A DNA stretch of 64,000 nt from Daphnia carinata. Taxonomy: Eukaryota; Arthropoda; Branchiopoda; Diplostraca; Daphniidae. Both the position numbers and the translations under genes were made by a program. Below, piece after piece: positions 1 through 13,399 of the stretch (the stretch's first letter is position 1; each line of letters starts with the position of its first letter). Location: contig NC_081340.1 of assembly GCF_022539665.2 (NCBI RefSeq), forward strand, positions 5,579,357 to 5,643,356, given 5' to 3'. The notes under the pieces are model-generated. The model saw only the letters and a program-made list of their open reading frames with translations, was not told the origin of the DNA and made no database searches.

Positions 1-490
1 GAAGAGCAACAAGTTACTGGAGCATCACAGACTGAACCTTTCAAAACCCATGAGCAGGATACCGTTGAAGAAGATGCTGAGGAGCAACAGACTTTGGAAA
101 CGTTAGTTGTGAACTTAGTGGCTGAGGATCAACAAGTTACTGAAACACAATTAGTTGAACCTTCCAAAGTCCACGAACAAGATACCTTTGAAGAAGAGGT
201 AGAAGAACAACAAACTTCTGAAATGGAACCCATGAAAAACTATGATGCCGACGTCTTGGATGAAGAATCTCAAAAGCAGCAGATTGTAGAAACACCAACT
301 GTTGAACCCACGAAAGACCTTGATCCGGATACTCTGGAAAAAGAGAATGTAGAACAACAAACTTCTGGAATTGAACCCATGGGATACTCAGTACAAGACA
401 CGTTGAACGTCGAGGCTGAGGAGCAACAAGTTATTGGAAAATCCTCTGTTGAACCACTGGAATATTCTGACGAAGAGCAACAAATTGTCG
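1..490 (+). repeat. In-frame degenerate acidic tandem repeats in nesprin
   Basis: The first 490 bases encode repeated Glu/Gln-rich units. The motif EEQQ or EQQ plus V/T-TG or TSG, then VEP-K, then EQDT or a variant recurs at least five times with a spacing of roughly 25-45 codons. It is probably a disordered linker between spectrin-repeat blocks. The number of units cannot be known because the array runs off the left edge. Confidence 0.7.
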
Positions 491-3400
491 TAGATCCATC
501 GGCAAAAGTGGTCGAAATGGGTGAGAAAATCTTAGAAATCTTACCCGGTATCGTCGAACAACTGTCAAACATTGAAACGCTGATCGAAGACGTCGAAAAC
601 AATGTCGATCCTTTAGAACGTTCCCAATCACAAGAAGAAGAATCGACGAAAGAACGCGGAGATGAATGGAACACATTAACGGAACATCGCGAACCGGTGG
701 AACCGACATTCGGCGAAAATACAACTGGACCGCCGATAGACGACGCCCGAATTCTGGAACAAGTGGCTCGATTAGTCTCGGATCGAGCCACAATGGGCCA
801 AGAGGCCCAACAGGAGGAGCTCAACACCGAATGGCAAGAAATTCAAAAATTGCTTGACAATCGGCTGTCAGATCAATTGAGCCAAAGTGCAGACTCCTCA
901 ACGCATACGTCTAGCGTTCGTTACCTAGCAACTGTAACCCAAGTCACTGTTCACGAAACAGTTGAAGAACGCACTGTCAAATTGAACGACAACTTGGCTG
1001 CACTCAAAACAGCTGTGCAGCGCCGTGAAGTGGTCGTCATCCAACAAATTGTCATCACCATAGTCCGCACAGTCACGGAATGGTTGGATACAATTGAATA
1101 CCGAGTATACACCATCAAACAAACCAAGAGCATGGAACGACGAACGGAACAGATTCAAAGCCTCTGTGAAGAAGTCCGTGTTGTTGAAGAGAGTCTCAAT
1201 ACGCTCGAAGAGATTACAGAGATGGCAGTCGAGGTAGTCAACGAGGATACCAAACTATTGCTGCACAAGTGCGTCAAATCGCTCAAACAACAAGTGCAGT
1301 CCATCAGCGAAGTGACGAAGCGAAGCGAAGGTGAAATTGAACACATTCGACGTCAATGGGCTGAATATTTGGATCAAATTAGTCACGAAGAAGATCTTAT
1401 TAAAGAGCTCATGCATCAACTCCGAATGTTACAGACGGCAGAAAAATTGCCCAGTCAAGAAAAGCTTGTCCAGCTCGAAGATATCGAAACAGCAGTACAA
1501 GAACGATTGGAAGGTGTGACCCAATTGCTTCATTCCGGACACGAGTTAGTCAAGGAAACGCCTTTCTATCAAATGCCCGAAAGTGCGTACGCCCTGCTGG
1601 ATACAATCAAAAGTGTGGAAGAGACGGTGAGGGATGAACGAAACGTCCTGCTACACAAGGCCGCCTTGACGGCTGAATATCGTCAAACGTTACAAGAATT
1701 CGCCGAAATTGTTCGGCTTTCTGAAGCGTTGTCTGATAGCAAATTGGCGGCTCGAAATCCACCCGAAGCTTCCCAAGAATTGGAGAAAAGACAGCGATTC
1801 CTGTTCTGTCTTAGCCATTTCTTGCAGGTACTTGACACCCTCGAACCTCATCTCGACCTGGACACTCGTTCACTGTGCCAAGATCTTCACGCCGAGCTCG
1901 TCGTTCAAGCTGGAGCCATATTAGATCGAGCTGTTAACCGCCAAGAGATTGTCGAAATGACTTTGGCTTCTTGGAATCTGTTGGAATCGCAATGGGCCCA
2001 AGAAGACGAATGGTTCCGTCAGCTTCAGATACCAGACATTTCCGACATTCGAAGTGAAATGTTTGCGCATCTGACAGAACCCATTAAGGTACAATAATTG
2101 GATTTTTTTTTTTCATTCTCATTCAATTTATTAAATAATTTTTAATGTCCAGGATGTGCTGGAGTCGATGGAACATCATCGATCGGTAGCTGCTCAGCTG
2201 GTAGAATCCACTAGAAGTTTGGATTGCTTGTTTTCGGATCGTGGATTGGAAGCGAAATTCCAAGAACGCATTGTACAATTGCAGCAGATGATCAACGATA
2301 CACGAGCTACCCATCGTCAACTGTTACTGTCTGCTGAACATTGGAACCAATTCAGGGAGTTCGCTTCCCATATTAAACCTTGGCTTACGGAGGCGACTGC
2401 CCAGCTGCAAACGTTAGTAAACAAAGCTGAGAGAGGGAGAGTGAGCCATGAAGACTGCCTGCAATATTGGGTAAATTTATTATTTATTTATTAATGTTGC
2501 ACAATTTAACGCTGTATTTATCGTTTAGGTGGTAAGGACTGAAGCTGAAGAAAAGCAACAGGAGTGGGTGCAAGCGAAAATGCAGCTGGACAGGGCCATT
2601 GCACTCGTGTCCGTTGTGGATGAAGATGAAAACCGTCGACTCTGCGTAGAAATAGACGAGTCTTGGATTGAGCTGGATCGCGAGCTTCAACGTGTCGAAA
2701 AAGCTTTACTTCAAGGCCTAGCCCAGCAAGAAGACATCCCGCTAGAAGACCGATTGATTTGCATCGAATGCTCACACGCTAGAATTCAGAGTGCATTGGA
2801 TCAATTACCCGTCAAGTATGGTAGCCCTGAAGAAACGACAACCCGTCGGAAAGAACTACAAGTAAATGAGTTTTATTTCTTTCGATTTAAAACTATTCAT
2901 CTGAAATTAACCGCAAAACATTCTGCAGGCTTTGTACAACTTCACCGAATGGCAACTGAAAGAGATATCCGCCCTCGGCGCATCCAATCCGCATCTGGCT
3001 GCAGACCGGGCGGAACATTTGGGTGTGTTGGCCAGAAGGACTAAGGAAATGACGAACGATATCCATCAGCGGTTGGAGAAATTGCGCCAAGTTCAGCAGT
3101 GGATGATTTCGTTCCAGCGGTTCTACAGCACCACCTCCCGCCGTCTCCAGGAGGTCTTCATCTGCCTACAAAAGGCGTCTATTTATAGAGATCCACTGTG
3201 GCTGGCACAAGCAGCCCAGCTGTGCGAGGTATGCGTGCATTGTTAGAAATCTGAAATATGCCCCCGTATCCGCCCATTCGTTAACGTCGGAGTTTCATGG
3301 TGTATATTTTCGTCCGAATTTTTTCAGGAGAGTGAACGTGAGCTGCAGTCGATTGCCGTCGAATCCGCCAAATTGCAGCGTCAGTTGGAACTTTGCCCGA

Positions 3401-6400
3401 AAGATGGCGCGACTGCCGTCGTAGACGAGACCAGCTTCTTGGAGTCGCTTCTACAGCTGGATCGCTCACGACAACGATCTCGCGATCTGTTGCAGCAGAC
3501 GCGGGCATCCGTAGCCGATCGGCTGGAACGTTGGAGATTATTCGAGAATTCTGTGAATCGTGTACTGTCCCTCATCAAGCGACTCAAGTATGCCCGCAAC
3601 ATGGCCTCACTCAAAGGCTCTGTCGATCTGCAGCGCCTCCTCTCTGCAAAACAATCGATAGAGGTAACAATTTCCATCACGATTTATACGCTAACTGTAA
3701 ACAAAGGAAAACGTTATCTCTTTCCGAAACACACAACGTGGAAAACCTGTTTACATTTTTCGGATTGTTGTTTTGTCCTTGCTGGGGTCGTGGTAGAACT
3801 TTCCCGCCGGCCCTCCCACTGAGTTGGCTGCCATCATGTTTTTTTTTCGCGGCAAAAAAGTGGAAAAGCGTCTGCTAGTTGATGGATGGAATAATCGCGT
3901 CGTCTGCTCAGCTTATTTCAGTAATGGCTGACGCCGGCACACGTTCGGTTGCATGAACGGGGGCAAGGCGTTCGTGACGAATATTACCCAAAAAAGCCAG
4001 TGTTTTTCTCGGTGAAGGCGTCATTTTTACATTCCTGAGAAAAGAAGGCAAAGTGCCATTTTCATCGTTTCGTGTTGTGCCGAGTGTTGCCAGAAAGAAG
4101 TTCCGGGACCAAAAGAAACAACAAAAAGAAGTTGGGTTAGTCACGCGTCGTGTATAAATATATGAAAAGAAAATTTCGTCAGCCGACGGAAATAGCAACA
4201 GCTGGTCGATTTCCCTCCCAAAACAGTAAAATAAAAGGGGAAAAGAAAAGAAAAAAAGGGTTAAAGATTACGAAGGGTGCTCTCGTGACAGTCCAAGTCT
4301 ATTGATTTTAGCCGACATAGTTACAACGTTTAAACAGACGTCTCTTCGGTTAGTTTTTGCTTTCCCCCCTCTAAAATCTTTTTGCCTTTTGGTGTCAAAT
4401 GGCATTTTCATGTGGCTCCAAGCGAATTGCGGGGGAGAAGGTCGGACTGGAACGTCTTTAAAGAATTTCCTTTTTTTTTTTTCACTGCGTTCCTTTTAGT
4501 TTCGTTTATCGTTATCAAGTTCTCGAATTAAAAGAGGGTATCGTACACTACCACACGGGATTATGCATATTATTTCGTTAGTTTAGAGGCATCAAGGAAA
4601 GAAAAAAAAAACAAAAACATTTAAAGTCATTGAGTAGCTATTGATAAGGATCCTTTTACATGCTAGTTAGTTGTCTCCTACATGTGCGACCTCACCCATT
4701 TCCGTTCGGATTACGTCATTTTCCTCGTATTTTATTATAGACGCCCGCTCAATGTCGCGAATGTAGGGAGGGGGGAAAGCGTGAAAGCCAGCGATTGTGT
4801 AGTGCCACCAAGTGCATGAAAACTAATCGATAAACCACAGGCAAGCGTGGGCCAAACGATCCTCCGATTTAAACAAAAATAAAGAAAAAAAGAATACAGT
4901 AACAAAAAAAAAAGGACGTAAATTCCAGCCATTTATCAACGGACCATGAAATGGAATTCATCAAAAATCATTCTGGCAATCTTTCAAAACTTTCTAGACA
5001 TGGGATCGTCGTCGCGTTTAATTCTTTTTGGGCTGTTCATTTTTCATCGTCAAATGTGCGCAGGCTCACCCAAAGAGGTCCTGTTACGAGCGTAGTCAAT
5101 AGCCCTCCCTCCTTCCTTTTACATCTCGAGTCGATCAGCTGTTTCCGCGTAAAGCAGTCGACGCAGCATCACCAGCCACTGCAGACGAATGTAAACACAA
5201 CTGCTGGGAGGTCTGCTGTGCGAGAGCTCTCACCAAAGTTGTTCTTTTCTTGTGTGTGTTTCTTACTGCAAACCTGTTTGTGTGTGTTTGGTTTTTGTGA
5301 CCCGTGGGAGAGAAGACTCATCAAGTTTGTTTCACTTTGTTTTGTTTTTTTCTGTAGAACATACACGAGGAACTGACGACCAATCAACATTTAGTGAGCG
5401 AAGTAGGACGGTTAGCCGAACCGTTTGAACCGCAAGCCGGTGAAACAGCGGCCGATATCGCAGTGCAGTGGACAGAGTTAGAATCATCTCTGGAACGTTT
5501 GTCCCATTGTTACGGACATGCAGCCGCCGATTGGATGGGCATCGAAGCCGAACTGGACGATATACAACAATGGTGCTCAGTTAAGATAGATTGGAGCCAA
5601 CGCAGCGTCATACCCGGTGAAGAAGAGGAAACCTTGGCACAAATCCAGGTATTAACTTTCCGTTTTTTTATTCCTTCTTCTTTATTGTTCAGAAAACGAA
5701 AAGAAAAACAGAAAGATAACCACAAAAAACAACTGTTTAGTTGGATAGTAGGGAAAGTTAACTATGAATGATGCAAGACGTATCCCATCAGCGTTGTTCT
5801 CTCTTTTCTCCCTCATCATTTTTTCTTGTGCGTGGTTTCTCCGTAGTTGTTATCGATTCGTAGTGATGGTGAGACCACGTTATCTCTTACTGTTGGGGCG
5901 CCGTCTGTACTGCCAAAGGCATTCTCAACCCTTCCGGTATCCACGACGATACCTCATTAAGGTCCCCCGATCCGTTACAAATCCCCGACTTTTTGATTGT
6001 TATCTTTGTTATCTCGTTGTTTTTTTTTCTCTCTCTACAATTGCTGACCCTTTCGTGTCGTTGTGGAAAATCAGGGTGCAGCACAGTTGTTTGTTAACCG
6101 GTTATTTATACACCGTACATTCCTTTTGTGATAAAGGAATGACGTAGCACAATGTGATAAAACAAATGTTTATGCGAACATTTCTCATTGCCGTCAGTCA
6201 GTGACAAGATTTATTTTGCGCTGCCGTGTGTGTTTAGTTTGTCGTGACGACTTTTGACAATTGACACACGCGAACTCGGATTGAACCCGACGGGACGTAT
6301 CTTTTCGTGCAGTGAAGCCATACCTGGCAAAAGCTAGTTTTAGTTTGTTTGTTTTCTTATTCCCTTCGTTATTTTCTTTCGGAAGTTTCACGCGAGTTTG

Positions 6401-9400
6401 TAGGATGACTGTTATCTATCGTGGAGCAATCAAATTGACACGTTGTAAGTCACAATCATCTGAAATCGCCTGATGCAAACAAAAGGTGCTTTGCTTATCG
6501 CATTTTCGATTCTGTTAAACAATATAGGAAGGAAAAGAAACCGTAAATAGGGTGCGTGTGCAGTCGCACACGAACATGCTCACGACGTTGGCTTTCTAAT
6601 AATCAAAAGTCACTGACATTGCGGTCGAATCCGCCAAATTCTCGCCGGGAAATCGGGGCCCAGTCGATTGGAATGTGCATCGTCTGTTTTCAATGTTTAA
6701 ATAATCACATTCCATTGTTTTCTTCCCTGTTTGTAGGCTATCGGTGAAGAGCTCTTAGTGCAGCAAGACCGTCTTGAACGTGGGCGATTAGCGGCCAGTG
6801 AATTGGGCCGTTCTATCGCCATGAGTCCCGTCGTCGTGGATAATTCCATCTCTATGGTGGGCGCGGATGCCACTTCGGCTGCTATGCCCGTCAGTCTGGT
6901 TTCCACGGCTGAACATGTCGCACAACAACTACAACTATTACAACAGTCCATGACTGTGTTGGCCGATATCGCCGAGAGGCAGAGCAATGCCTTCAGCAAT
7001 TGCAACGGCACAATCCTCTCGGCAGAAAAGATCATTAATAACGCCCGACAGGTAACGACATTGGCGAAAACCATAGCACATTCGATTGCAAAATATAATT
7101 AATTATTTTTATCTGGAAACCTCAGACGTTGTGCACCGTGGAGGAAGACGCTGCCGGGGAACGCATCGAAGATCAGTTGGTTGTTTTGCGTGATCAATTG
7201 CTGCAGCTGAGCCCCACGGAGCAGCAACTGAACAGTGCACCCATCAGTGAGCAATTGCCTGCTGTGGTGGAGATTAGACCGCAGGCTGCCCTTTGCGCTA
7301 CAACCTTAACCATTCAAACCACTCTACAAGTACGATGCTCATGTGATTGCGAGAAAATTCATTAAAGTTCTTAACGAGTTCTATTGTCTGCCTTTCGTAG
7401 CAATGGGAATCGATTTTCCAAAAAACTTTTGCCGAATACGAGAGGTTGTTAAACAAGTTGCAGGATCGCTGCGACGAGTCGGCTACAGCCCAAGTTTGGC
7501 GTGACCATCTTGACCAAGCTGAGAAATACCTCAGTCGCTCGCTACCCGATCAATACCTATCCACCTGCGAAGATCGTGATTTGTGCGAGGTACAAGACCG
7601 AGTCTAATCATAAGGTTCAAACGATGGCAAATCTTCACTAATGTTTTTCTGTTTTGAATTGCAATAGCTGCACGAGAATCTGCTGATACGTCATCATTCA
7701 GTCTTCCATTCGACTCAATCCAGCAATGAAACACGGGAGGTGGAAGCGGCTGAAACCACGGAAGAAGTCATTGAGCCGAAAGTTGCGTGCAACCTGCAGG
7801 GCTTGCATCGAGCGGTCCTCACGCGTATCCGCCTACGTCATGCCGCCCTCAGTGACAGAGCTTTAGCTTGGGAACAATATCGCTCTGCGCTGTCCAAACT
7901 TCTTAGCTGGTTGGACGCTGCCGAAAGAGAACGCAAGCACCTAGTCCTCCGCCAAATCCAGGAGCACGGACTACCGACTGCGCTTCACCGAGTCGAAGTT
8001 TTATTGGATAAGATCGGACAGGGACAGAGGGTCCAAGTCGAACTTGACAGAGCCGCTCGTCAGTTGTTGGAGAAACTCGGAGAAGAAGAAAGCGCCACGA
8101 CAGTTAGAGCCGATCTTAAATCAGCGGCCGCGCGTTTAACGGATTTAGACGCGGGATTGCGAACGTGGCGTGATTTCCTGGAGAGAGTTGCCCGGCTGTA
8201 TCAGAATTTAGAGAAGGGTGTTGAAGGTATCCGCCAACAGCTTCAGTCGGTTCAAAGCGATTTGATACCTGAGAACGAACTGCCTTCATCTACCGAAGCT
8301 GTTTCAGAACTGCTTCAACACTACAGAGTAAGCATCCAGCTCCGAATTGTTACGTTTGTTATTTATTTATTATTTATTTTTCTTGGGCAGGAACAATTAC
8401 TTATGGTGCAAACTTTGTCTTCCGACGTGGAGAAACAAGAAGTCGTGGCCGGTGAAATTCGTTCTTGTGTCAACATTCCCGATGCCAAGCGAATTTGGCA
8501 GCGCCTTGCCGCCCTTCAAATTCGACGTTGTGAAACCGAAGATCGCCTCAATTCACTCATCCAAATGCTCGAGGATCAACAAGATTGGCCCAAAGTCTTT
8601 GAGATGCGATACGCCCGCTTCGTCAACTGGGCGTCCACCATGGAACAACGGCTATTGCAAAAACAACGTGCCTTAGTGGACGATATGGTCCAACGGCTCT
8701 CCGGTCCTTTACGAGATGAACTAGCGGCGAAAGAGAGTGAGCATCGCTGGTTGGTGGATCAAGGCAGAGCGTTGATCCTCGTTTGCGGTAATCAAGAGAG
8801 AAGAGACGAGATTCAGAGCAAAGTGGCCAACGTCGAAGAGATCTGGAAGAAGCTGATGGAGACGTGGAACCACGAGCTACAGCGTCTGCAACAGCTACCT
8901 ACGGATTTAGATGGACTCAACAATAGTCTAGCGGAATTGACCGTCTGGCTGGGTCAAACTGAGGCAGCAATCAACGCCCCATTAACCATTTCCGCTTGCA
9001 ATTCGGCTGCTGTTGAGAGCCGACTTGCAGAACATCGTAATCTAGAGCTGTCCATCGAGCAAAAGCGCCCTATTGTTGCATCCGTCTTGGATCTGTGCAA
9101 CAGTTTCACCGTCAATTACACTTTACTCCACGGATGGCTGGGCCCTGATCTGGATGCAGTACAATATGCTACTCAATCCCTCCAGCGACGTTGGAAATCC
9201 ATTTGCCAATTAGCGAGGGAAAGATCTGCCCTTTTACAATCCTTGTGGCCTGACTGGTCAGCTGTGCTGGAATTGCACGGCCAGTTGGATCAGATCATGT
9301 CTGTTATAGAACTTGCAACACCTAATGATACCAGTGGAGCTTCATCGTCATTCGAAGTGGAACAGCTGAGTACGCTTCTGGAAAATCTCATTCAAGAGCT

Positions 9401-12400
9401 CCATGCGCCACTCACCCGCCAAAAGCTGGACCAACTCAATGAACGCTATTGTATCTTGGCGCGAGACGGCCGCCTTGATGCTGCCGGTGAATTGCAGCAA
9501 TTAGTAGCTTGTCTGAACGCTAGATGGAGGGAATTATCTGATAGATTATCAACGCTCCTTCAAACGAGTAGAAATGCGACTTCATTGATTCACCATTGGC
9601 AGGTATTTAATGGTACCCGTTTAACCTTAGAATATTTGATTTTAACTAAAACTTAATTGTGTTACAGGGATTGCGCGATCGGCTTTTGGTATGGTGCTCG
9701 CACTGTGAAGTCCAAGTCCAGCAGATGGAGAGCGATGCATTATCGGGAGAGAGCGATCCAGCCGAAGTACTAAGACAGCTAGCAGAAGATTTACAAGTGC
9801 TGGAGAATGCCCGAGCTGAAATTAGGGAACTCGGACGAGCGCTAGTTAAGCAAGGCACAGCTGATATGCAATCACAATTGGATGATTATCTGAAAACTGA
9901 AGATATAGTCTTGTTAAAAATGGCTCAAATGCAAGTCCGGCTAGCCGAAAAAGATCAAGAACGTCAAATGGCAACTGTCATGGCCGGTGCTGGTGCCCAG
10001 AATTTTAGCATGGCTGATTCTGGTGTCTACAGCTATCCTTTGGATAACGATGCTCCACAAGGATCAGGTGCAGCAGCTTTCGACGATAGCGCCATTAGCT
10101 TATCGCTTCCAGATGCCCGTAACACTTCCGTTTCGGTTGGAACCACGACTTCCTCATCAAAGGTCATTCCACCTAGACTCGCAGAAGAGACTCGTGTGAC
10201 AGCTACCCGAACTGCTAAATCTCCATCCCGCGTCACCCCAACTAGACCATTGGAAGAAATTCGTGTGGCAGCTACTCAAACTGGTACACCTCCATCAAAA
10301 GTACCTCCAGCTAGGCCCATTGAAGAGATACCCCAAGAAGCTACTGGAGCCAAACAGCGCACATATGCCGAAGTGGCGAAAACTGCGGTCGTGGCTTCTC
10401 ATCAGCGATTAACTCCGCCTCCTGTGTCTATCAAATCGGACACTCAAAGGCATCTGGAATTAGCTTTAGACGAGTGGAGACAAAGATTAGCTCGTCTCGA
10501 TCATTTGATCAAAACATCCATCAGTACTGAACCATCTACCGACGCAGCGAACGAAATTGTAATTTGCGTAGCACTTGATCACTTAGTTTTAAATTAACCC
10601 GCGCTTTTTCTGATTTTCAGGCACGAATGGTAGCCACCTGCCGGTCGTCCCACGATTTAACTCAACATTTGTGCAGCCGTCTCGTATCAGAATCCTCGTT
10701 AACCGATCCCAGGCAACTGGAAACGCTTACCAGACAAACGTCTGCCTTACAGGACGAATTCCAACAGCTTGAAATGCTGGCCAAATCCAAAGAACGCAAC
10801 TTACGAGATGAAAGGTAAGGCATTTCGTCCAGGGTAGCGTGGCGATTGCATGCGGGATTGCCTGACTTCTTCGTTTTCCTGTCTTTTCCTGTTCCTCAAA
10901 ACTTGTCTCCTTCTTTGTCTTATGTCGGAGTGACACGCATGAAAACCTTGACCCCAACTTTGTTTTGCTTGGTTACCTTTTTTTTTATCAAACTTTTCCA
11001 ACACGCAAACCTACTTCTTGCGTCTCTTGTCTATATTATACATCCTGTATTTACTTTTCTTTTCGCCACCGATGGGCACATCACAATTTCACTGAAACAA
11101 ACCACTATTAATAATTTATTGCGAAAGAATTATTCACACATTAATCACGTTCACAACCTCATATTTGTTGTTGTACGACACTACTTCAACGGTTTTTATT
11201 TTTTTTTTTTCTAACGCAATTTGTCAGTAGTTTGTTTTTGTTTTTTTACATTGCAACGATTTGAAAACCTGCTGGTATTAATTACGGTTCTAATCCGCCA
11301 TCGTAACGTAGTCTAAATGCAATTGATGCTTTGACATTCACATATTGGGAATCCAGCCACTGATGCAATCTAACGAAATCCAAATAAGGTTTAGGTACAT
11401 AAATCATCTAGAATTTAAAATAGAATATCACATTTTTTATTTCCGAATATAAATATTATTTTTTAAAAATCATAATAGAGTAGGTCATAGTAAGACATTT
11501 GCATAAAATCCATGAGCATTGTGATGATCCCATTTCGGTTTTCCCTTTTATCTTTGCTTCTTGTGCACGTCCGGAACCTGCCCTCCCTTTTCTCTCTCCT
11601 CTTGTCTTCCAATCCATTCTTCGTGATTCTGTGGACCCCAGCCCTGTGTTGGGCGCGTCAAATAGTGGGCATGAAGTGGCATCGCCCCGCTCCTCGTCCA
11701 CTGCTGTTGGTGGGAAATCAACTTCATGTCCCCTGTGTTCCAGGAAAACATGGGCCCAACAAGAGCAGGACCTTTGGCGTTTGGAGCGATGGCTAGAGCA
11801 TGCGGAAAATCAATTCCGGGCCCACGAACGCATTCCGACCAACATGGAGCAGCTAGAAGATACCGTTCAGGATTTCCGGGTAAGTTTAATTTTCTTGTTT
11901 GAAAATGTTCAAAGTTCTCATGTAATCCTAAATACTGGAATTTCTTCTTCCAGGAGCTGTCACTCGATTTAGATAGCCACAAAAACATCATTATGTCGTT
12001 GAATATTGTCGTCAACCACGTCGCTCAACACGCCGTCACTGCCGACTTGCGAGCTGCCGATCGTCTTCGGAGCCGATTGGCCGCGGCTAATAGCCGCTGG
12101 GATGCTGTGTGCAAGTCCGCGGCACGAATCCAAGGACGGCTACAGTCCTCCCTCATGCAGGTATTTGATTTGACAGTTTTCAATAGCAGGAAGAGACTCT
12201 TTCAGGCCTTTTTGCATCTGTAGAATGAAGAGTACCATCGTACCATTCGCGACTTGGTTAGCTGGTTAGAAAGGACGGAAGCGGACATCCAAAGCGCCGA
12301 ACCGATCGATTTGACCGTGGGCAACAAACAGCTGAAGGCCCAACTAACAAAGTTCCAGGTAATAAAGCAAAAAAATGTGTAATATAATCGTGATGGGATT

Positions 12401-13399
12401 CTTTTGACTGATGATCCGTACATATCAATCACAGGATTTATACGCCCAACTGAGCCAATTTGAACCGCGCGTGACGTCGATGCGAGAGATTGCTGACCAA
12501 GTCTTTGCCCAGTCTGCAGCTGCGGATAGTGCCCAGCTTAGGTCCAAATTGGCTGTGTTGAACGACCGTTTGACTTCCCTATTAAAGATCTGCGGACAAT
12601 ACAAGCAATTGCTAGACGGGGCCTTGCGTAACCGAGGAGCTTCCGCATCACCTTCCACTCCTTCTGGGTTGAACTTGAGCGGAATGTCGTCGCCCGGAGT
12701 CAAATCCCCGCGCCCGTCTATTGTTGTTTTACCATCCACAGAGGTCAGTGTTTTCATTCCAATCCACGGTGTAGCACCGGAAAGACGTTGACGGTTCAGC
12801 ATGAATGTTATCATTTCTTTATGACATATTATTTATTTTTTATTTTTTTTTTTTACATTTTGACATCACCGTTGCAGTCGCCTTGTCGGTCGCCATCTCC
12901 GAGAGTTCCCCGCGCCTCGTCCATGGACGAGCGTTCATTCACCAGCACTGTCCATTCCAAGTATGGCACTCTTATGATTTGATCAGGACAATCGCTTTAC
13001 ACTTTCATTTTATGTTTACGTTCATCGACACACGCACTTGATTTTCAATTGATTATTTTCTTGCTTTATTTGACGTTTACCTGATTTGATTTGTTTTTGT
13101 CTCTTTCCTGAAACAATTACAGTTTTGCTGCTGCGACTGCTTCCGCCCGGACACCGGATCGGGAAGAATCCAGTGGAAATGCTGCTGCTGCGGCTGCCGT
13201 GGACACGAGCGTCTTGCAGCGCGGTTATCGCTTCTTCGGTAGAGTGATCCGAACAGCGCTGCCCATCCAGGCCGTGATGCTCCTGGTCCTCGGTGTTGCT
13301 TCCCTAGTACCTAATAACAATTCTTGCATGGATGCCAATACGTTCGTCGATTCGCTCGAGTTCGTACTCGGTTATCCGGATGGAGCCCCGCCTACTTAG
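1..13399 (+). CDS. Msp300: Nesprin/Msp300-type giant spectrin-repeat protein, C-terminal part with KASH domain (partial at 5' side)
   Basis: Exons, all joining in phase: <1-2088, 2153-2470, 2529-2861, 2929-3228, 3328-3663, 5358-5648, 6737-7051, 7126-7329, 7401-7589, 7668-8327, 8391-9602, 9668-10558, 10621-10814, 11642-11879, 11954-12160, 12224-12358, 12435-12743, 12878-12960, 13123-13399 (stop). The product is long, charged and helical, with the regular Leu/Trp spacing of degenerate spectrin repeats, and ends in a KASH tail. Nesprins sit in the outer nuclear membrane, bind SUN proteins through the KASH peptide in the perinuclear space, and tie nuclei to the cytoskeleton. The actin-binding N-terminus must lie left of the window. 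The reading frame is open from base 1. Exon 9668-10558 ends in a Ser/Thr/Pro-rich linker with three degenerate copies of a unit like PSKV-P-RP-EEI-V-AT. The family is certain from the KASH tail plus spectrin-like repeats; the symbol follows the fly orthologue. Confidence 0.9.
3664..5357 (+). other. Long intron of Msp300 (1.7 kb)
   Basis: The donor is gtaaca after codon GAG at 3663 and the acceptor is ttttctgtag before 5358. The sequence is AT-rich with no open frame of convincing codon use. It is the longest intron in this part of the gene, so it is the most likely place for an internal promoter or enhancer, but no specific element could be recognised. Confidence 0.5.
13123..13399 (+). other. 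Msp300: KASH-domain exon of nesprin
   Basis: The last exon reads an Ala-rich linker, then RGYRFFGRVIRTALPIQ, a hydrophobic segment (AVMLLVLGVASLV), then a luminal tail of about 30 residues with one Cys (in NNNSCMD), ending in GAPPT and a stop. The order of basic patch, membrane helix, short luminal tail and C-terminal PPx is the KASH signature. The luminal Cys is near where vertebrate nesprins have the Cys that disulphide-bonds to SUN. The exon enters in phase 2 from 12960. Confidence 0.92.

Noticed and set aside
270-827. 185-codon minus-strand open frame opposite nesprin
   Set aside because: It is a shadow of the strong plus-strand coding frame, with a Ser/Cys-rich translation typical of antisense of Glu/Gln codons.
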